Shown here piece by piece: positions 34,471-46,188 of a DNA stretch of 64,000 nt (position 1 is the first letter of the stretch; the number at the start of each line of letters is the position of its first letter). The notes below the pieces were generated by a model that worked only from the letters and a program-made list of their open reading frames with translations, was not told the origin of the DNA and made no database searches. Origin of the DNA: Arenicola marina. Its lineage: Eukaryota > Annelida > Polychaeta > Arenicolidae. Location: NCBI GenBank assembly GCA_964019135.1, contig OZ025256.1:15073911-15137910 (forward strand). The letters run 5' to 3'. Made by a program: the position numbers and the translations under genes.

Positions 34471-37400
34471 TTACTGCTTCCATTGCCTGTCGAACTCTTC
34501 CCTGATGGCTTCCAAGAAGTCGGTCGTGTTCAGGTACTGATCGGGCTTGACACTGGAAAAGAACAAATATTTAACTTGTTCAGATCGAATTCGCTTCAAA
34601 ACATCAATTTTATATATACAATGTCCGGGACGCTCTACCCAAATATCCCCAATATACAATGCAAGGGAAACAACCAGGGATAGACAATTTGATATCCAGT
34701 GATATACGAGGATTCACTCCGAGAGGAATTATATTATGCAACAATACAACAGCAAGTCTTCCCGAGTACGACAGCTACGACGAAACAGGACGTTTGGCGA
34801 TTTCGGTTTTTTAATTTAAACATTTCCCACCTCCGGCAGAGGCAGTCTTCCTACTAAAAAACATTTCGCTCCAAACAGAGATAGGCCGCTCCGAGTCAAT
34901 AAGATATACGATTGGTTTTGACAGGAGGCTCGACCATCTGTCATATCGCGACAATGGGAAGAATCGAGATGGATAGAGTCCTATCTCCCGGAGTAACCCT
35001 TACTCTTTGCCAAGTCCTATCTCCCGGAGTAACCCTTACTCTTTGCGAGGAGTCCTATCTCCCGGAGTAACCCTTACTCTTTGCGAAGAGTCCTATCTCC
35101 CGGGGTAACCCTTACTTTTTGTGAAGAGTCCTATCTCCCGGAGTAACCCTTACTCTTTGCGAAGTCCTATCTCCCGGAGTAACCCTTACTCTTTGCGAGG
35201 AGTCCTATCTCCCGGAGTAACCCTTACTCTTTGCGAAGAGTCCTATCCCCCGGGGTAACCCTTACTTTTTGTGAAGAGTCCTATCTCCCGGAGTAAACCT
35301 TACTTTTTGCGAAAAGTCCTATCTCCCGGAGTAACCCTTACTCTTTGCGAAGAGTCCTATCTCCCGGAGTAACCCTTACTCTTTGCGAAGAGTCCTATCT
35401 CCCGGAGTAACCCTTACTCTTTGCGAAGAGTCCTATCTCCCGGAGTAACCACTACTCTTTGCGAAGTCCTATCTCCCGGAGTAACCCTTACTCTTTGCGA
35501 AGAGTCCTATCTCCTGGAGTAACCCTTACTTTTTGCGAAGAGTCCTATCTCCCGGAGTAACCCTTACTCTTTGCGAAGATTCCTATCTCCCGGAGTAACT
35601 CTTACTCTTTGCGAGGAATCCTATCTCCCGGAGTAACCCTTACTTTTTGCAAAGTCCTATCTCCCGGAGTAACCCTTACTCTTTGCGAAGAGTCCTTTCT
35701 CCCGGAGTAACCCTTACTCTTTGCAAAGATTCCTATCTCCCGGAGTAACCCTTACTCTTTGCGAGGAATCCTATCTCCCGGAGTAACCCTTACTTTTTGC
35801 AAAGTCCTATCTCCCGGAGTAACCTTTACTCTTTGCGAAGTCCTATCTCCCGGAGTAACCCTTATTCTTTGCGAAAGAGTCCTATCTCCCGGAGTAACCC
35901 TTACTTTTTACGAAGAGTCCTATCTCCCGGAGTAACCCTTACTCTTTGCGAAGAGTCCTATCTCCCGGAGTAACCCTTACTCTTTGCGAAGAGTCCTATC
36001 TCCCGGAGTAACCCTTACTCTTTGCGAAGAAAGACTTTGTCTTGCGCAAACAGACATGTGCACAGGAGGGGCTCGAACCCGAACCTGAACCGGACGGGTT
36101 ATGAAGCCACCAATGCAAAGATCGATCTTCCATGTCAGAGCCCACGAGATGGGTTATTGAACAAATGGCTGGCGAGGGTGCTACGTGAGCTATGCTGAAA
36201 CAAATGGCAATTTAGCAAAGCGCCGGTCCACTCACTTCTTGATGCCGTAGATGCATCCGGCGAGATCCTTGGTCATCTTGCCAGAGTCGACGGTGTCGAC
36301 GCACGCTTTCTCCATGGTCTGGCACCAGCGGGTCAGCTGGGAGTTACCGTCCAGCATGGCGCGGTGCTCGAAGCCGCGGGTCCAGGCGAAGATGCTGGCG
36401 ACGGGGTTGGTACTAGTCGGGTTTCCCTTCTGGTGCTCGCGGTAGTGGCGCGTCACCGTGCCGTGGGCGGCCTCCGCCTCGATCGTCTTGCCGTCCGGGC
36501 ACATCAGCACGGAGGTCATCAGGCCCAGGGAGCCGTAACCTGGCAGAGGACGAAGGTAAGGGTGGGGGGGAGGGGGGGGTTAGTTAATTTTTCCAGTTGG
36601 GTTTCAGTTTCTAATAACCTCTAAGGTTATATCGCGACAAAGGGAATTAAGGATAGAGGAGTTACTGAGATACGCCTTGAGTAGGGTACTATAACAGTAG
36701 TGTATTAATGTGTGCCTGGCATTCTAAAAAGACGTCACGGTTAAAGTCCATATACTCATATCTGACGTCACAATTAATAAGCAGGCCAACATATGACGTC
36801 CCAATTGAAGTCTAGACCCATGTGTGACGTCAGTTAAAAGCAGGCCCAAGTCTGACGACCCAATTAAAAGCAACGCCTGACGTCATAGCTGATGCTTACC
36901 CTGTGCGACGACATCGGACTGGACGTCACCGTCGTAGTTCTTGCAAGCCCAGACAAAGCCGCCGTTGGACTTGAGTCCCTGGGCCACCATGTCGTCAATC
37001 AGGCGGTGCTCGTACCAGACACCGGCTGCCTCGAAGTCCTTTCGGTATGTGCTGCAGAGAAAAAGGTTAAATGTTGGCATTTTCTCGTCTGTGTGCACAA
37101 AAGGTAGATTGGAAACAAGAAACCTCTGCACAATGAACGGGGATTCGAGCATTTGAACATGCGGGGGCCAGGATTCAAAACCCATTAACTGTTGACCCTG
37201 CTTATGAACTGATCTAGGGCGACCAAGGGTAAAGGGAATAGAATGCCACATTGTGGTTAAGATTTAATTGGGTTTTAACGCCAATCTCATTTTCTCAGTG
37301 AGTCTTTCCGATATGTGCTACAGAGAGAAGAATCGCAAATAAGAGAAATGGTGGTGTTTTCTGCCACTTTTGGGTGCCACAATGAGCAGAGAAGGAAATG

Positions 37401-40400
37401 GTGCAGGCAGATGAAACATGCACAAAGGGAAGAAGCACCACTTACCTCTCGTAGATCTCCTGGAAGATGTCCTTGAATCGACCGTCATATCTCTTGAGGA
37501 TGGTGTTCTTAGTGCTCAGGTAAAGCGGCCATTTCTTCTTCAGGGTGAACTGGAAGCAGCTGTGGGCGAAGCCAGTGATCGACTGACATGTAGAAAGAAT
37601 ATAACGTTAAAGGCACATGTCATAATAAAGCTCCAATAAATAAATAAAGAAATTAGGGAAATTGAGCTAGAGGCCACATTTGAGTACATATGAATAACGT
37701 TAAGTCCTACAAACCCCTCTGATAAAGATACTTTTGCTATTATTCATGAGAGTTTTTTGTCAAGAATACAGTGTACACAATTCACTGCAGATTTTATGAA
37801 ATATATATTTTTTCAGCAGGATACAATTAACATCTTGCCCAAAGTTAATTTTACCGGTTACCTTTTTGCCACGTCATCAGTGAAATTCCAAATACGTCTC
37901 AGTACATTATGCAATAATTTTATTGACTTCCTTCCGACAAAATTTCAAGTTCCCATTTGGAAGCAAAAGTGATGTATCTCACCTCGTCTGTGTTGTACAT
38001 GCCCATGCCCACTCCGCCGCCATCCTTGAAGTTAAAGACGTCGAAGTTCTGTGTGGCGCTGCCGTCCGCTGGCGTGAAGGTCATTGTGAACTTGCCAGGT
38101 CCAGGGGCCACGAAGTCGGTAGCCTTGTACTGATGGCCAGGAGAGAACATTCTTATTACATAGGTACGAGAACGGCAAGATTTCCGACAATGAGAAGGCT
38201 TCTGTTGAAGAGCATGAATGATAAAATGAAGAAAAATTGTACTTGTAGACTTATTTATAGGTAAAAACATTTTTTATAGGTAAAAAGTTCAATATCATAA
38301 AACGGAAGCATGTTTCTGATAACTACACCACATGTGCATCGTATCCAGTCTTATGCCAAATCCCCAAGACACAATTAACAACAGCTTGAGATAATGTAAT
38401 GGTAGGCTCCCAAGGCTGAATGAGTTATCTAGTTAGACCCCATATAGTTTAACAACTGAAAGATGTAGCGTCTCCACCGTCCTGAGATTCAGGTGGGATC
38501 AAGTCTACCATGATCAAATGAGTTATGCAATATATACTTGCCAGTTAATTTTCATGCTTATTGGGTGAACGAAGACCTTATACAGCAAACTCATTAACTA
38601 TAATAATCACGTATTTTTAATAACCAAGAAACATAAATGGATATAGTTCTGAATTTTAAAAATTAAATTAAACAGTACATGTCCAAAATCTCCAACTTTG
38701 CAAGGAAATGGGACCCTCTCTCAACTCTTTAATGTTTAAAAAAACTGCGATAGGAATTGAGGAACTTGTTGTAATCTGCATTTAGTTATGGAAGAAAAAA
38801 TGTCCACTTGGATTAGCTTAAATTTCATGGTGCACTGATACAGCCTCGAGGACCAAGTCTTACCTGGTCTCCATAAGCGTGTCTGCCAATGACGATAGAT
38901 TGGGTCCAGCCAGGGATCAAGCGAGGAATCGTCTTGCAGATGATGGGCTCCCGAAACACTGTGCCGCCCAAGATATTTCTGATTGTGCCGTTGGGACTCA
39001 ACCACATCTTCTTCAGCTTGAATTCTGCCAACATAAGTGATTGTATAAGATGCATCGGCACTGCCAGCACAGCGTTTTTGCCAGTGACATACAACGTTAT
39101 GGAATATAGGAGTAATAATTGCTCAGGTATAATATCTGCTTGTTTTGTGAAATACACTTTTTAGAAAAAATAAAATAAATCTGCTTCATACACAGACGGC
39201 TCGCCTCGGATCGCGGATTGATGCCGCAACCAAGCTTGGCCTAGCTACTAGTAAGTATGGGTGTTAACGATGCAGCCATACTATTGTGAGAGACCCACCC
39301 TCAACACGCTCCTCATCAGGAGTGATCGTGGCACACTTGATGCCCACATTGTGTTTCAAGATCGCTTCAGCAGAGTCGATGGTGACCTGGTCATTGGTGG
39401 CGTCCCGGTGCGGCAGTCCGAGATCATAGTAGAGGCACTCCACATCCAGGTAGGGGAAGATCAGCTGCAACAGCGGAACACCTCATATATATATCTATAT
39501 ATAAAGTCAACTCCCACAGTAAACAATGTTAGCTAAATGATATCAACATAATTGGTACGGCTACTTCTAAATTATCACTCACATTTTCATACCATTAAAG
39601 AGCAGGATCAAATATAGATTTAAGATTTTAATTTAATAATACAATTTAAAGGCGATATAATTTGTATATTACTATTGGCAAAAGCAATTCACAATTACCT
39701 TTTCCTTGATGGCTGCCCAGATAATTCGGGTCATTTCATCTCCATCAAGCTCTACAACAGGCTTGGCAACCTTAATCCTGGACTCGGTGCCATCTGAAAC
39801 ATCCAAGTAAATGCTAAAATACAGCAGTTCCATTATTAACATATACTTTATTTGCAATGCCATGATGCTTTGCCTTATCCGCAGGTACCGGTATATGTTG
39901 TAATCAATGCCAGTACTTTGAAAAATGTGTAATAAAATAACACAATGTTAGAGACAAAATGCAGTTTTTCGTAAATTATATCCAAAGTACCATCTGTGAA
40001 ATTTGCCGCTTCTATTGGCTGAAATTAAAATGGGGTGTTTTGATGAAATAAAAGCCAGGTGACTTTTAGAAACACTAATGTAATTTATTACCTGATATGT
40101 ACCATTAGTATCTTCACAAAAAATCATTCCCTTGTTCTAAGGTATCATTCCCTTGTTCCAAGGGAATAAAAAAAAATCTCCTCAAGTGATTCTCATGGGT
40201 ATGCCAGTCCCAAGGTTCCAGAGCTCCTTAAACTTATTGGACATCCAAAAAATAATGGAACATTAATTAAAATTAAATATTGTGTAGTCTGTATGTTATT
40301 TTAATTGAAGAAAACCCCTTAAATAATTACATATACCGTCATTTACATATGTTTTGGAACACCAAAAATGTCCCTATGTTTTGGAACATCCCCAATTTTG

Positions 40401-43303
40401 GAAAAATAATTATTTTTTGTGGCTGTATGTTTTAGTACACCACAGATGGTGGGTAATTTTTTGGTATCAATGTTTTAGTACACCCTAATTTTCCAGAAAT
40501 AGATCTATTTACTTAGGTCGCGGCCGTGAAGATATAAGACATATAACATTGAAATCCGTCTCAATAAGGGTGTATCAACCTCTGATCCAACACCCTCCCA
40601 ACTCCCTGCACCCCCTTCCACCCGACTCGCAAACATTGTTTTATTTCTGCGCTGTCTGACTGCTCTGTTTGCACCACCCTCCACCCCTGCCTAGCCATGT
40701 GACGCACATTTCTCCGCTTCTCTTCTCCCCATCAGAGCTGGTTGACTGACAGTAATCCCCATTCCAACTGCTGCCCACCCCACCCTCGTCGTCAGAGGAG
40801 GGCCATTCCTCTCTTCTCGCCAAGTGCCTGCGGTGACGAAGAGGCTAAGTTTGTGACACCTCCCCCCTCCTTCTCGACTGATCCCTTTACACTCGTGCCA
40901 GGCTTTGTTTGACAGGAAGCAAGGAAGCCAAATACTGTGTGCTGACCTTACCCACCCTGCCCCTTACACGCATCCTGTGGTGGCTACGGCCACGGAAGCT
41001 TTTGGAGTCACTGATCGTACAAGCCCCCTACGCTTTACCACCCCCCCACCCACCCCACCCAAAAAAAAAAGTATCAAAGTTTTGGAACAGCTGCAAAATT
41101 AATCAATTTTTTTGACTATCTTTTGGAACACCCAGGTTTGTAATTATTTTTTGGGTGTCCCAAAACATACGTAAGTGATGGTACAATAATTTCTGATACT
41201 TAGCACCTAGACCTATATGGAAATTTTTGTGCAACAAATGATGCAGGATGTGTACCATAATCATAATCACTGATATAATATCACCACCTCCTTAGGAGAT
41301 TTTCTTATTTCATGTCAAATATTACATTGCAACTTTTAGCTAAATGTATCCTTTTTCCACATTACAATATATACATGTATATTTTTTAATGCTGTTCAAT
41401 CTTCTGAAGAAGAATTGTAATTGCAGCACTATGCAATGCTGTTGTATATTAGCTGATGAGGCATTTGGTATATCATTCGCTGCTGAGTAGAAGACTGTTA
41501 GTGAATGCTTTACACCTATGTTTGACCCTTAGCCAAGATAAGCCCTCAGTCAATAAGAGCCCCTGACATACAATCATTTGCTCACTTAAGAGTCTTCTGC
41601 TGATTGTGTTATCATGCCTAAAAAATGTTATACTCCAGGATCAATGCTATTGTAGTGCTCTAAGTTCTGGCAAAACAACCAGACTCTCAACTAATATGTA
41701 AGATATGCTGCCAGTATATATAAGTATTATGGAAATTGCTTTCATTTTCAGAAATGTGATGTTCAGTGCTTAGGTACCTTTTTATGGCTTAAATTTAGGT
41801 TACACTGAGCTAAAAGGCAGGGTTAGATGAAATATGGTGCAGATATACCAGATGCAATGGTCAAGGGAAGAATATCTATAAGATCTGCTAAATTACAGCT
41901 AAATTAGCTCAACTTGCTTACCAACTGAGCCAGGAAGGCTCCCTCCATAAATTTAGATATATTTGTCTACTTCAAAACTGTAATAAGTATTGCTATGAAC
42001 TATAATTTACATTTATCCACTCATGACATAAATGTGTAAATAATATTAATTTAATTTAGACATAGATCTTGTCTAATCATAATATATGTTGATAATTATA
42101 CTAATATTAAAGTTGCATATCAAGCTCTTTCCCGCCGAAACTAAGTCCAAACAAAAATTATTATCAAAATTTGTAGAAAAGTAGATTGTTTCTTTCCATC
42201 AATTCAGAAACCTGATAAGCATCGCCGTTTCGGCTGTGATGTGGCAAACGTGTCAATTCTGCTATATTGCAGAAGTCTGCCGCGGCACTGCTACTTATAA
42301 CAAAGCATCACAAAGCTAGCATACAAACTGATGACGTTTACCACTAAAATGAAAACTTAAATTAAAATTGATATCACAGTCAAGGCCCTAGAGACTCTAT
42401 TTGGTAGTCTGGCCTTCGTGGAAGATAAGACAAAAGAAATCTTAAATGATTCAAGGACTGATTCTTATTTATATTTTGATTTGTTTTGGCGGGAATGAGC
42501 TCGTTATGCAACTTTAAGCAAACATGTTGCCTCAAATTCTAATTATATGCTTTAAATTTAAAATGCAATCATTAACAACTTAGTCACCAATGCTCATTCA
42601 CTGAGACAGGCACAGTGCCGCGTTCAGTTCCTCATTTGACTACAGTACAGTCAAACATAGCCAGGCATAGGACAGGCCACTTTATCACTCACAGTCACAG
42701 GCTCCCACTATAAAGGCCAGCTCTGGTAAAGTCAAAAGGACAAACGAGCGGCATGAAGGCTGTATGAACTTGTCCTGTCACTGACACTATCAAGTTTGTG
42801 ACACTTTGGTCTGTGCCGTGTGCGTGCTGGGCGGAGCGTGCGGAGCCACTAGGTTTCGGAGATGGAACTATCACTGCCACTGCCTGGCCAGCTCTGGCAT
42901 TGGTAATGCTTGTGACTGTCCACACGTACCATCACATAACATCATAAGCTTACCATAAAAATTAAAATCAATGGCGCATATATGGGCATGATTTACAGAA
43001 ATCCCATATTCTACACTTCAGTAATTCATTTCATTCAACAAAACATGACAAATGCTCCCCAGTCTTCGACAGGTCAACATTAAAAAAAGGGAATGGGGAA
43101 AGCACATGTCATTGGTTGACATTGAATTGGAAGCCGCGAACACTAAATCCCACAGACTAAATATACAAATGGGAGGCAAACTATAGCATGAACTTACATT
43201 TTCTGCTATGTATCGCATTCGTGGCCACCGGAACAACGACATTTTGTTGCTTCACGGCAGCCTGGGCCAAGAATTTGGAGAACTTCACAATACTTCCAGC
43301 CAT
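34471..43303 (-). CDS. IDH2: Mitochondrial NADP-dependent isocitrate dehydrogenase, 9 exons, 449 aa
   Basis: Converts isocitrate and NADP+ to 2-oxoglutarate, CO2 and NADPH in the mitochondrial matrix. Exons: 43198-43303, 39699-39793, 39299-39464, 38864-39024, 37983-38129, 37446-37582, 36900-37051, 36236-36539 and 34471-34552; all phases agree (1350 nt; human IDH2 is 452 aa). The first exon encodes a basic, hydrophobic presequence ([18 protein letters not shown]), with a likely cleavage after the Arg-Lys-Tyr formed at the exon 1/2 join. Residues [37 protein letters not shown] and GRHAYGD carry the substrate-binding arginines (Arg138 and Arg170, equal to human 140 and 172). [12 protein letters not shown] and NYDGDVQSD supply metal ligands, and [14 protein letters not shown] binds NADP. 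The C-terminus ([18 protein letters not shown]) is IDH2-like rather than IDH1-like. It lies head to head with NNT. Intron 8 is mostly a minisatellite, and intron 1 holds two DNA transposons. Confidence 0.97.
34935..36100 (-). mobile_element. SINE of the same tRNA-derived family, split by an internal minisatellite
   Basis: The tail side (gtcatatcgcgacaatggga, about 34940-34960) and head side (gcgcaaacagacatgtgcac, then ggggctcgaaccc at about 36069-36081) match the A, B and C copies. The body segment between them is expanded about 28-fold. Normal length would be about 220 bp; this copy spans about 1165 bp. It lies in the last intron of IDH2. Confidence 0.78.
34975..36030. repeat. 34-38 bp minisatellite, about 28 copies, grown from a SINE body
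   Basis: The unit core is cctatctcccggagtaaccc followed by ttactctttgcgaagagt. The same core occurs once in the unexpanded SINE copies (cccgggggtaaccctctactctttgcgaag near 7463-7492), so the array arose inside the element. Units vary in length (34, 37 or 38 bp) by loss of gag or gaa near the border. Confidence 0.92.
36730..36885. repeat. Degenerate repeat carrying CRE-like TGACGTCA motifs, next to an IDH2 donor
   Basis: Six copies of a 25-33 bp motif centred on TGACGTCA. Perfect CREs lie at 36763-36770, 36825-36832 and 36878-36885; imperfect ones lie near 36731, 36794 and 36853. The array ends about 13 bp from the donor of the IDH2 exon 36900-37051. It may be a decayed splice-site minisatellite, an intronic CREB/ATF cluster, or both. 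Confidence 0.6.
40336..41181. mobile_element. Non-autonomous Tc1/mariner-class element with TA target duplication
   Basis: Terminal inverted repeats of about 28 bp (left CCGTCATTTACATATGTTTT, right end reading GTAAGTGATGG) are flanked by TA on both sides (40334-40335 and 41182-41183). The length is 846 bp and no transposase frame is intact. The GC-rich centre could be captured or ancestral sequence. It sits in IDH2 intron 1. Confidence 0.78.
42111..42513 (+). mobile_element. piggyBac-like MITE with TTAA target duplication
   Basis: 403 bp, starting AGTTGCATA and ending in its reverse complement, TATGCAACT. The terminal inverted repeats extend about 30 bp with a few mismatches and include TTCCCGCC. 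TTAA lies on both sides (42107-42110 and 42514-42517), the known target site of piggyBac-type transposases. Nothing is coding inside. It sits in IDH2 intron 1. Confidence 0.8.
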
Positions 43304-43760
43304 CCTTCTCACATGTACGCGATCTGGCACCAATGCACAGCCTGTCCCGGTGAGGTCGTGCTAATAAAGAGAACTTTCTGGGGGGGAGAGCAGGGGGTAT
43401 CAAGGCCGTGCGAGCTTTAATAACCGCATCATAAACGTTTAAATTGGAATGAAGTCATCATAACGTCACCTTTATTGCAGCTGTGTCGTGACTATGAAAG
43501 TAAAATCGTAAAACAATCTATTTATTCTCAAATATACAATTTCAAGGCACCGTTTTGAAGCCTTCATCCCCTGGAGAGCAAAATGGACCGTTCCAAAGGA
43601 GCGCGCCTCGTGTCATGCGCAGGTGCCCGTGAGGCCGCCCAATCAGCAGCTCGCCGGTGATACGTCAAAGTTGACCTTGTTATGTCAAAATCAGGTCGGT
43701 TGAGGTCACTTCCAGGTGCACCCGCGGTGGCCATTTTGAAGTAGCGTGGTAAGACGAAGA
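43304..43760. promoter_or_regulatory. Candidate shared promoter of IDH2 and NNT
   Basis: The region directly upstream of the IDH2 ATG (43303) is the only CpG-containing, GC-richer stretch between the two divergent genes. It contains CCAATCAGC (CCAAT at 43639-43643, the NF-Y consensus). TGACCTTG at 43672-43679 is the reverse of the CAAGGTCA half-site used by ERR-type nuclear receptors. A GCCATTTTG motif (YY1-like) lies near 43731. The NNT non-coding first exon is not identified; it may lie near 43700-43805, where donor-like gtaaga and gtaggt occur. Use in both directions is inferred. Confidence 0.5.
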
Positions 43761-46188
43761 CCGGTGGGACAAACTCGCCGGCAGACTCTAAACATCCGTT
43801 TGGGTAGGTATGTCTCGGGAATATTTACACAGTTTAATGGCTATTTTGTGTATTGGTCGTGTTTCGAGAACCATCGCAATGTGTCAATGGCTCTGAAAGG
43901 TGCATACATTGCGGGTTTCGTTTGGAAGCTGTCAAGGATATGTGGAGGATAAAGGGTCACTGGCTTGAGCCGTTGAGTCTCGAGTCTAGCTTGACGTGGA
44001 GCCGTGGCCGTGGATTGTCTGCATGACTAGGGGCCATAACGATGAGTGGTCAGTGACCTTCTGGTGTTGGTTGTTATGGTAACATACATTGTGATGTCGA
44101 ATTCGTTGCAATGCCAATGGCAACCTGTATGCTCCAATAAGTCTCTTTTGCCAAAGTCAAGAGTAGTCTAGACAAAATGTCAAAAATTATAAATTGAAGA
44201 ACTGAAGGCTGAATTAAGCTTAGAAGGGAAAAAGACAAGTCAAAAAATAAAAAAACAAACCTTAAAGTTGAAGTTAAAATGATTAAGTGTTTGTGTGACA
44301 CTAATCATGTTGGCATCATCCTCGATGACTATTGTATTGAGTATTGTATGTTTGCAACTGTATATCTGCTGGCTGCTCATGGCATGAGTTACCAGGTTAC
44401 CACCATGAAGAAATTTGTCTAAATAAAAAAAATGGATGACCTTGCAGTACAAATATCAGTAGATCCATGTATCATTAAAATTGCATGGTTTTATTTACTT
44501 TAGATAGAATATATATATAAGCTTAGTCAAATTCATTAATGCTGTTTACACTGTCTTGGGCTGATATTTTTGTTAAAATTGGAGAGAGAGCTCGGGAATT
44601 TACGGATAGGCTGCAGAACCCAGAAACCCAACCAATTCAATCATACTTTCCTTTATGTGCAAATTTATTTTTCCTATCATATCCAAAGTAATCTTGCACA
44701 TGATGAAGCTCCATTGACTACAAATATCCGCCATTATACAGACTAAAAGAAGGAACATGCATACAACGTTGCCTAGCAATGTTGCCATTGGATGCAATTG
44801 AGATAATGGAGACAGTAGACGTCATAACAGGCATGTACTCCTTTTAGCATATTTTGAGGTAGACATTTGTGGTCAATGGAGCTTTATCATGTGCAAGATT
44901 ACTTTGGATAACATAGGATGAATAGATTGCCACAGAAAGCAAAGTATGATGGAATTATCTGGGTCTTGCAGCCTGTCTGTAAATTTCTGAGCACTCACTT
45001 CAATTTTAACGAAAATATTGGCCCAAAACAGTGTGAACAGCAATAATGAATTTGACTATAGCAACTTAGCCATGCCAGTGATGTACAGTTACTACAGTTG
45101 TATGTTAGCCATTTAGCTCTCTGAACTTATAGAAATGTGGTCGCCTGGGTAAATTTCTGAAGGCTCATTTTGTTGCAAATATCTATACATATATACGCTG
45201 GTGCAAGAAAATTGCTTTTAAAACCCGGGCCCTTGACACCTTACCAAATGGTTTCAAAGCATTTGCCATGCTACACGCACATTATATGTCTATAATAAGA
45301 TAAATCTCAACCACTAGATTTTTGTAAATGTGAAGGACAAGGTTAAGTCGCCAACCAGGTGATCACCTTTGCGGATAGAGTGTACATCTCTTCATACTTT
45401 GTCACCTTAGTCATAAGAGCATTGCTGGAAAACACTGGGATGTTTCAATTTTTATTTTTAATCATTTAAATAGTGATAACAGTTTGTAGTCTGTATTTGT
45501 CTGAAAATGCTGGAATAGAGCAGTAGTTTTCATGGGAGAATAAAAACAGGGGGTTGCTGGATGTGCTCTAGCAATTCATTTCCATTAGCCACTGTGGCTA
45601 AAGACCTTCAATTTCCTTTAGCCACACACAGATCCCATTTGTCACATATCTGTTGTATTTTTTCTGTCCGCATAACTGCGGACAATCAGATATGTGAAAT
45701 TAGTTTAAACATATTTTATTGGCAATTGGATAACAGGCACACTGCCTATGTGAATTCCTCTTGCGAAGATATGTGAAATTGTGTTTTGATGTGGTGAATG
45801 GCTGGCATGCATCCAGGGTTGAACAATGTAACCTTGTTTGATTCTAGTATTTGTAGTATGAGATGATATGAGATGACCCTAAAATATAATTACACCATGA
45901 AACCATATCTCAGTGCTGGAATGCCCAAGAGATAACAAACGGTTGTTTGCCAGGGGACATTCTGGCTGCTGCATGTTTCGGGTAGCTCTAGCTCGCTCTG
46001 TGCTGTATATTTTTTGTATATTTTTGACGATAGATGTCACCTGCGGTATCTGGAATGGTCTATCGAAATTGAACTACTACACTTACAGGCTTGGCTAAAT
46101 TTGTTAAAATGATCACATTGCACTTACAATATCTTAGTTTCCCCATTATTTTCTCTACAGGTTTGCTACCGTGTGAGATTCAGCCAGA
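43761..46188. other. Probable 5' UTR intron of NNT
   Basis: The coding exon of NNT begins after an acceptor (ctctacag) ending at 46160. This leaves 28 non-coding bases before the ATG, so an upstream untranslated exon must exist. Apart from the palindromic element at 44526-45056, I see no gene or known repeat. Confidence 0.5.
44526..45056. mobile_element. Palindromic foldback MITE with TA flanks
   Basis: A 531-bp element whose arms (about 220 bp each) are imperfect reverse complements. It begins GTCAAATTCATTAATGCTG and ends CAATAATGAATTTGAC, with TA at both borders (44524-44525 and 45057-45058). A TA duplication and long arms suggest a Tc1/mariner-class non-autonomous element. The arms have diverged by roughly 10-15 percent by eye, so it is not very young. 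Confidence 0.8.

Noticed and set aside
41890-41952. Minus-strand tRNA A-box-like CTGGCTCAGTTGGTAAGC
   Set aside because: No B box or body at the expected distance, so it was not called as a SINE.
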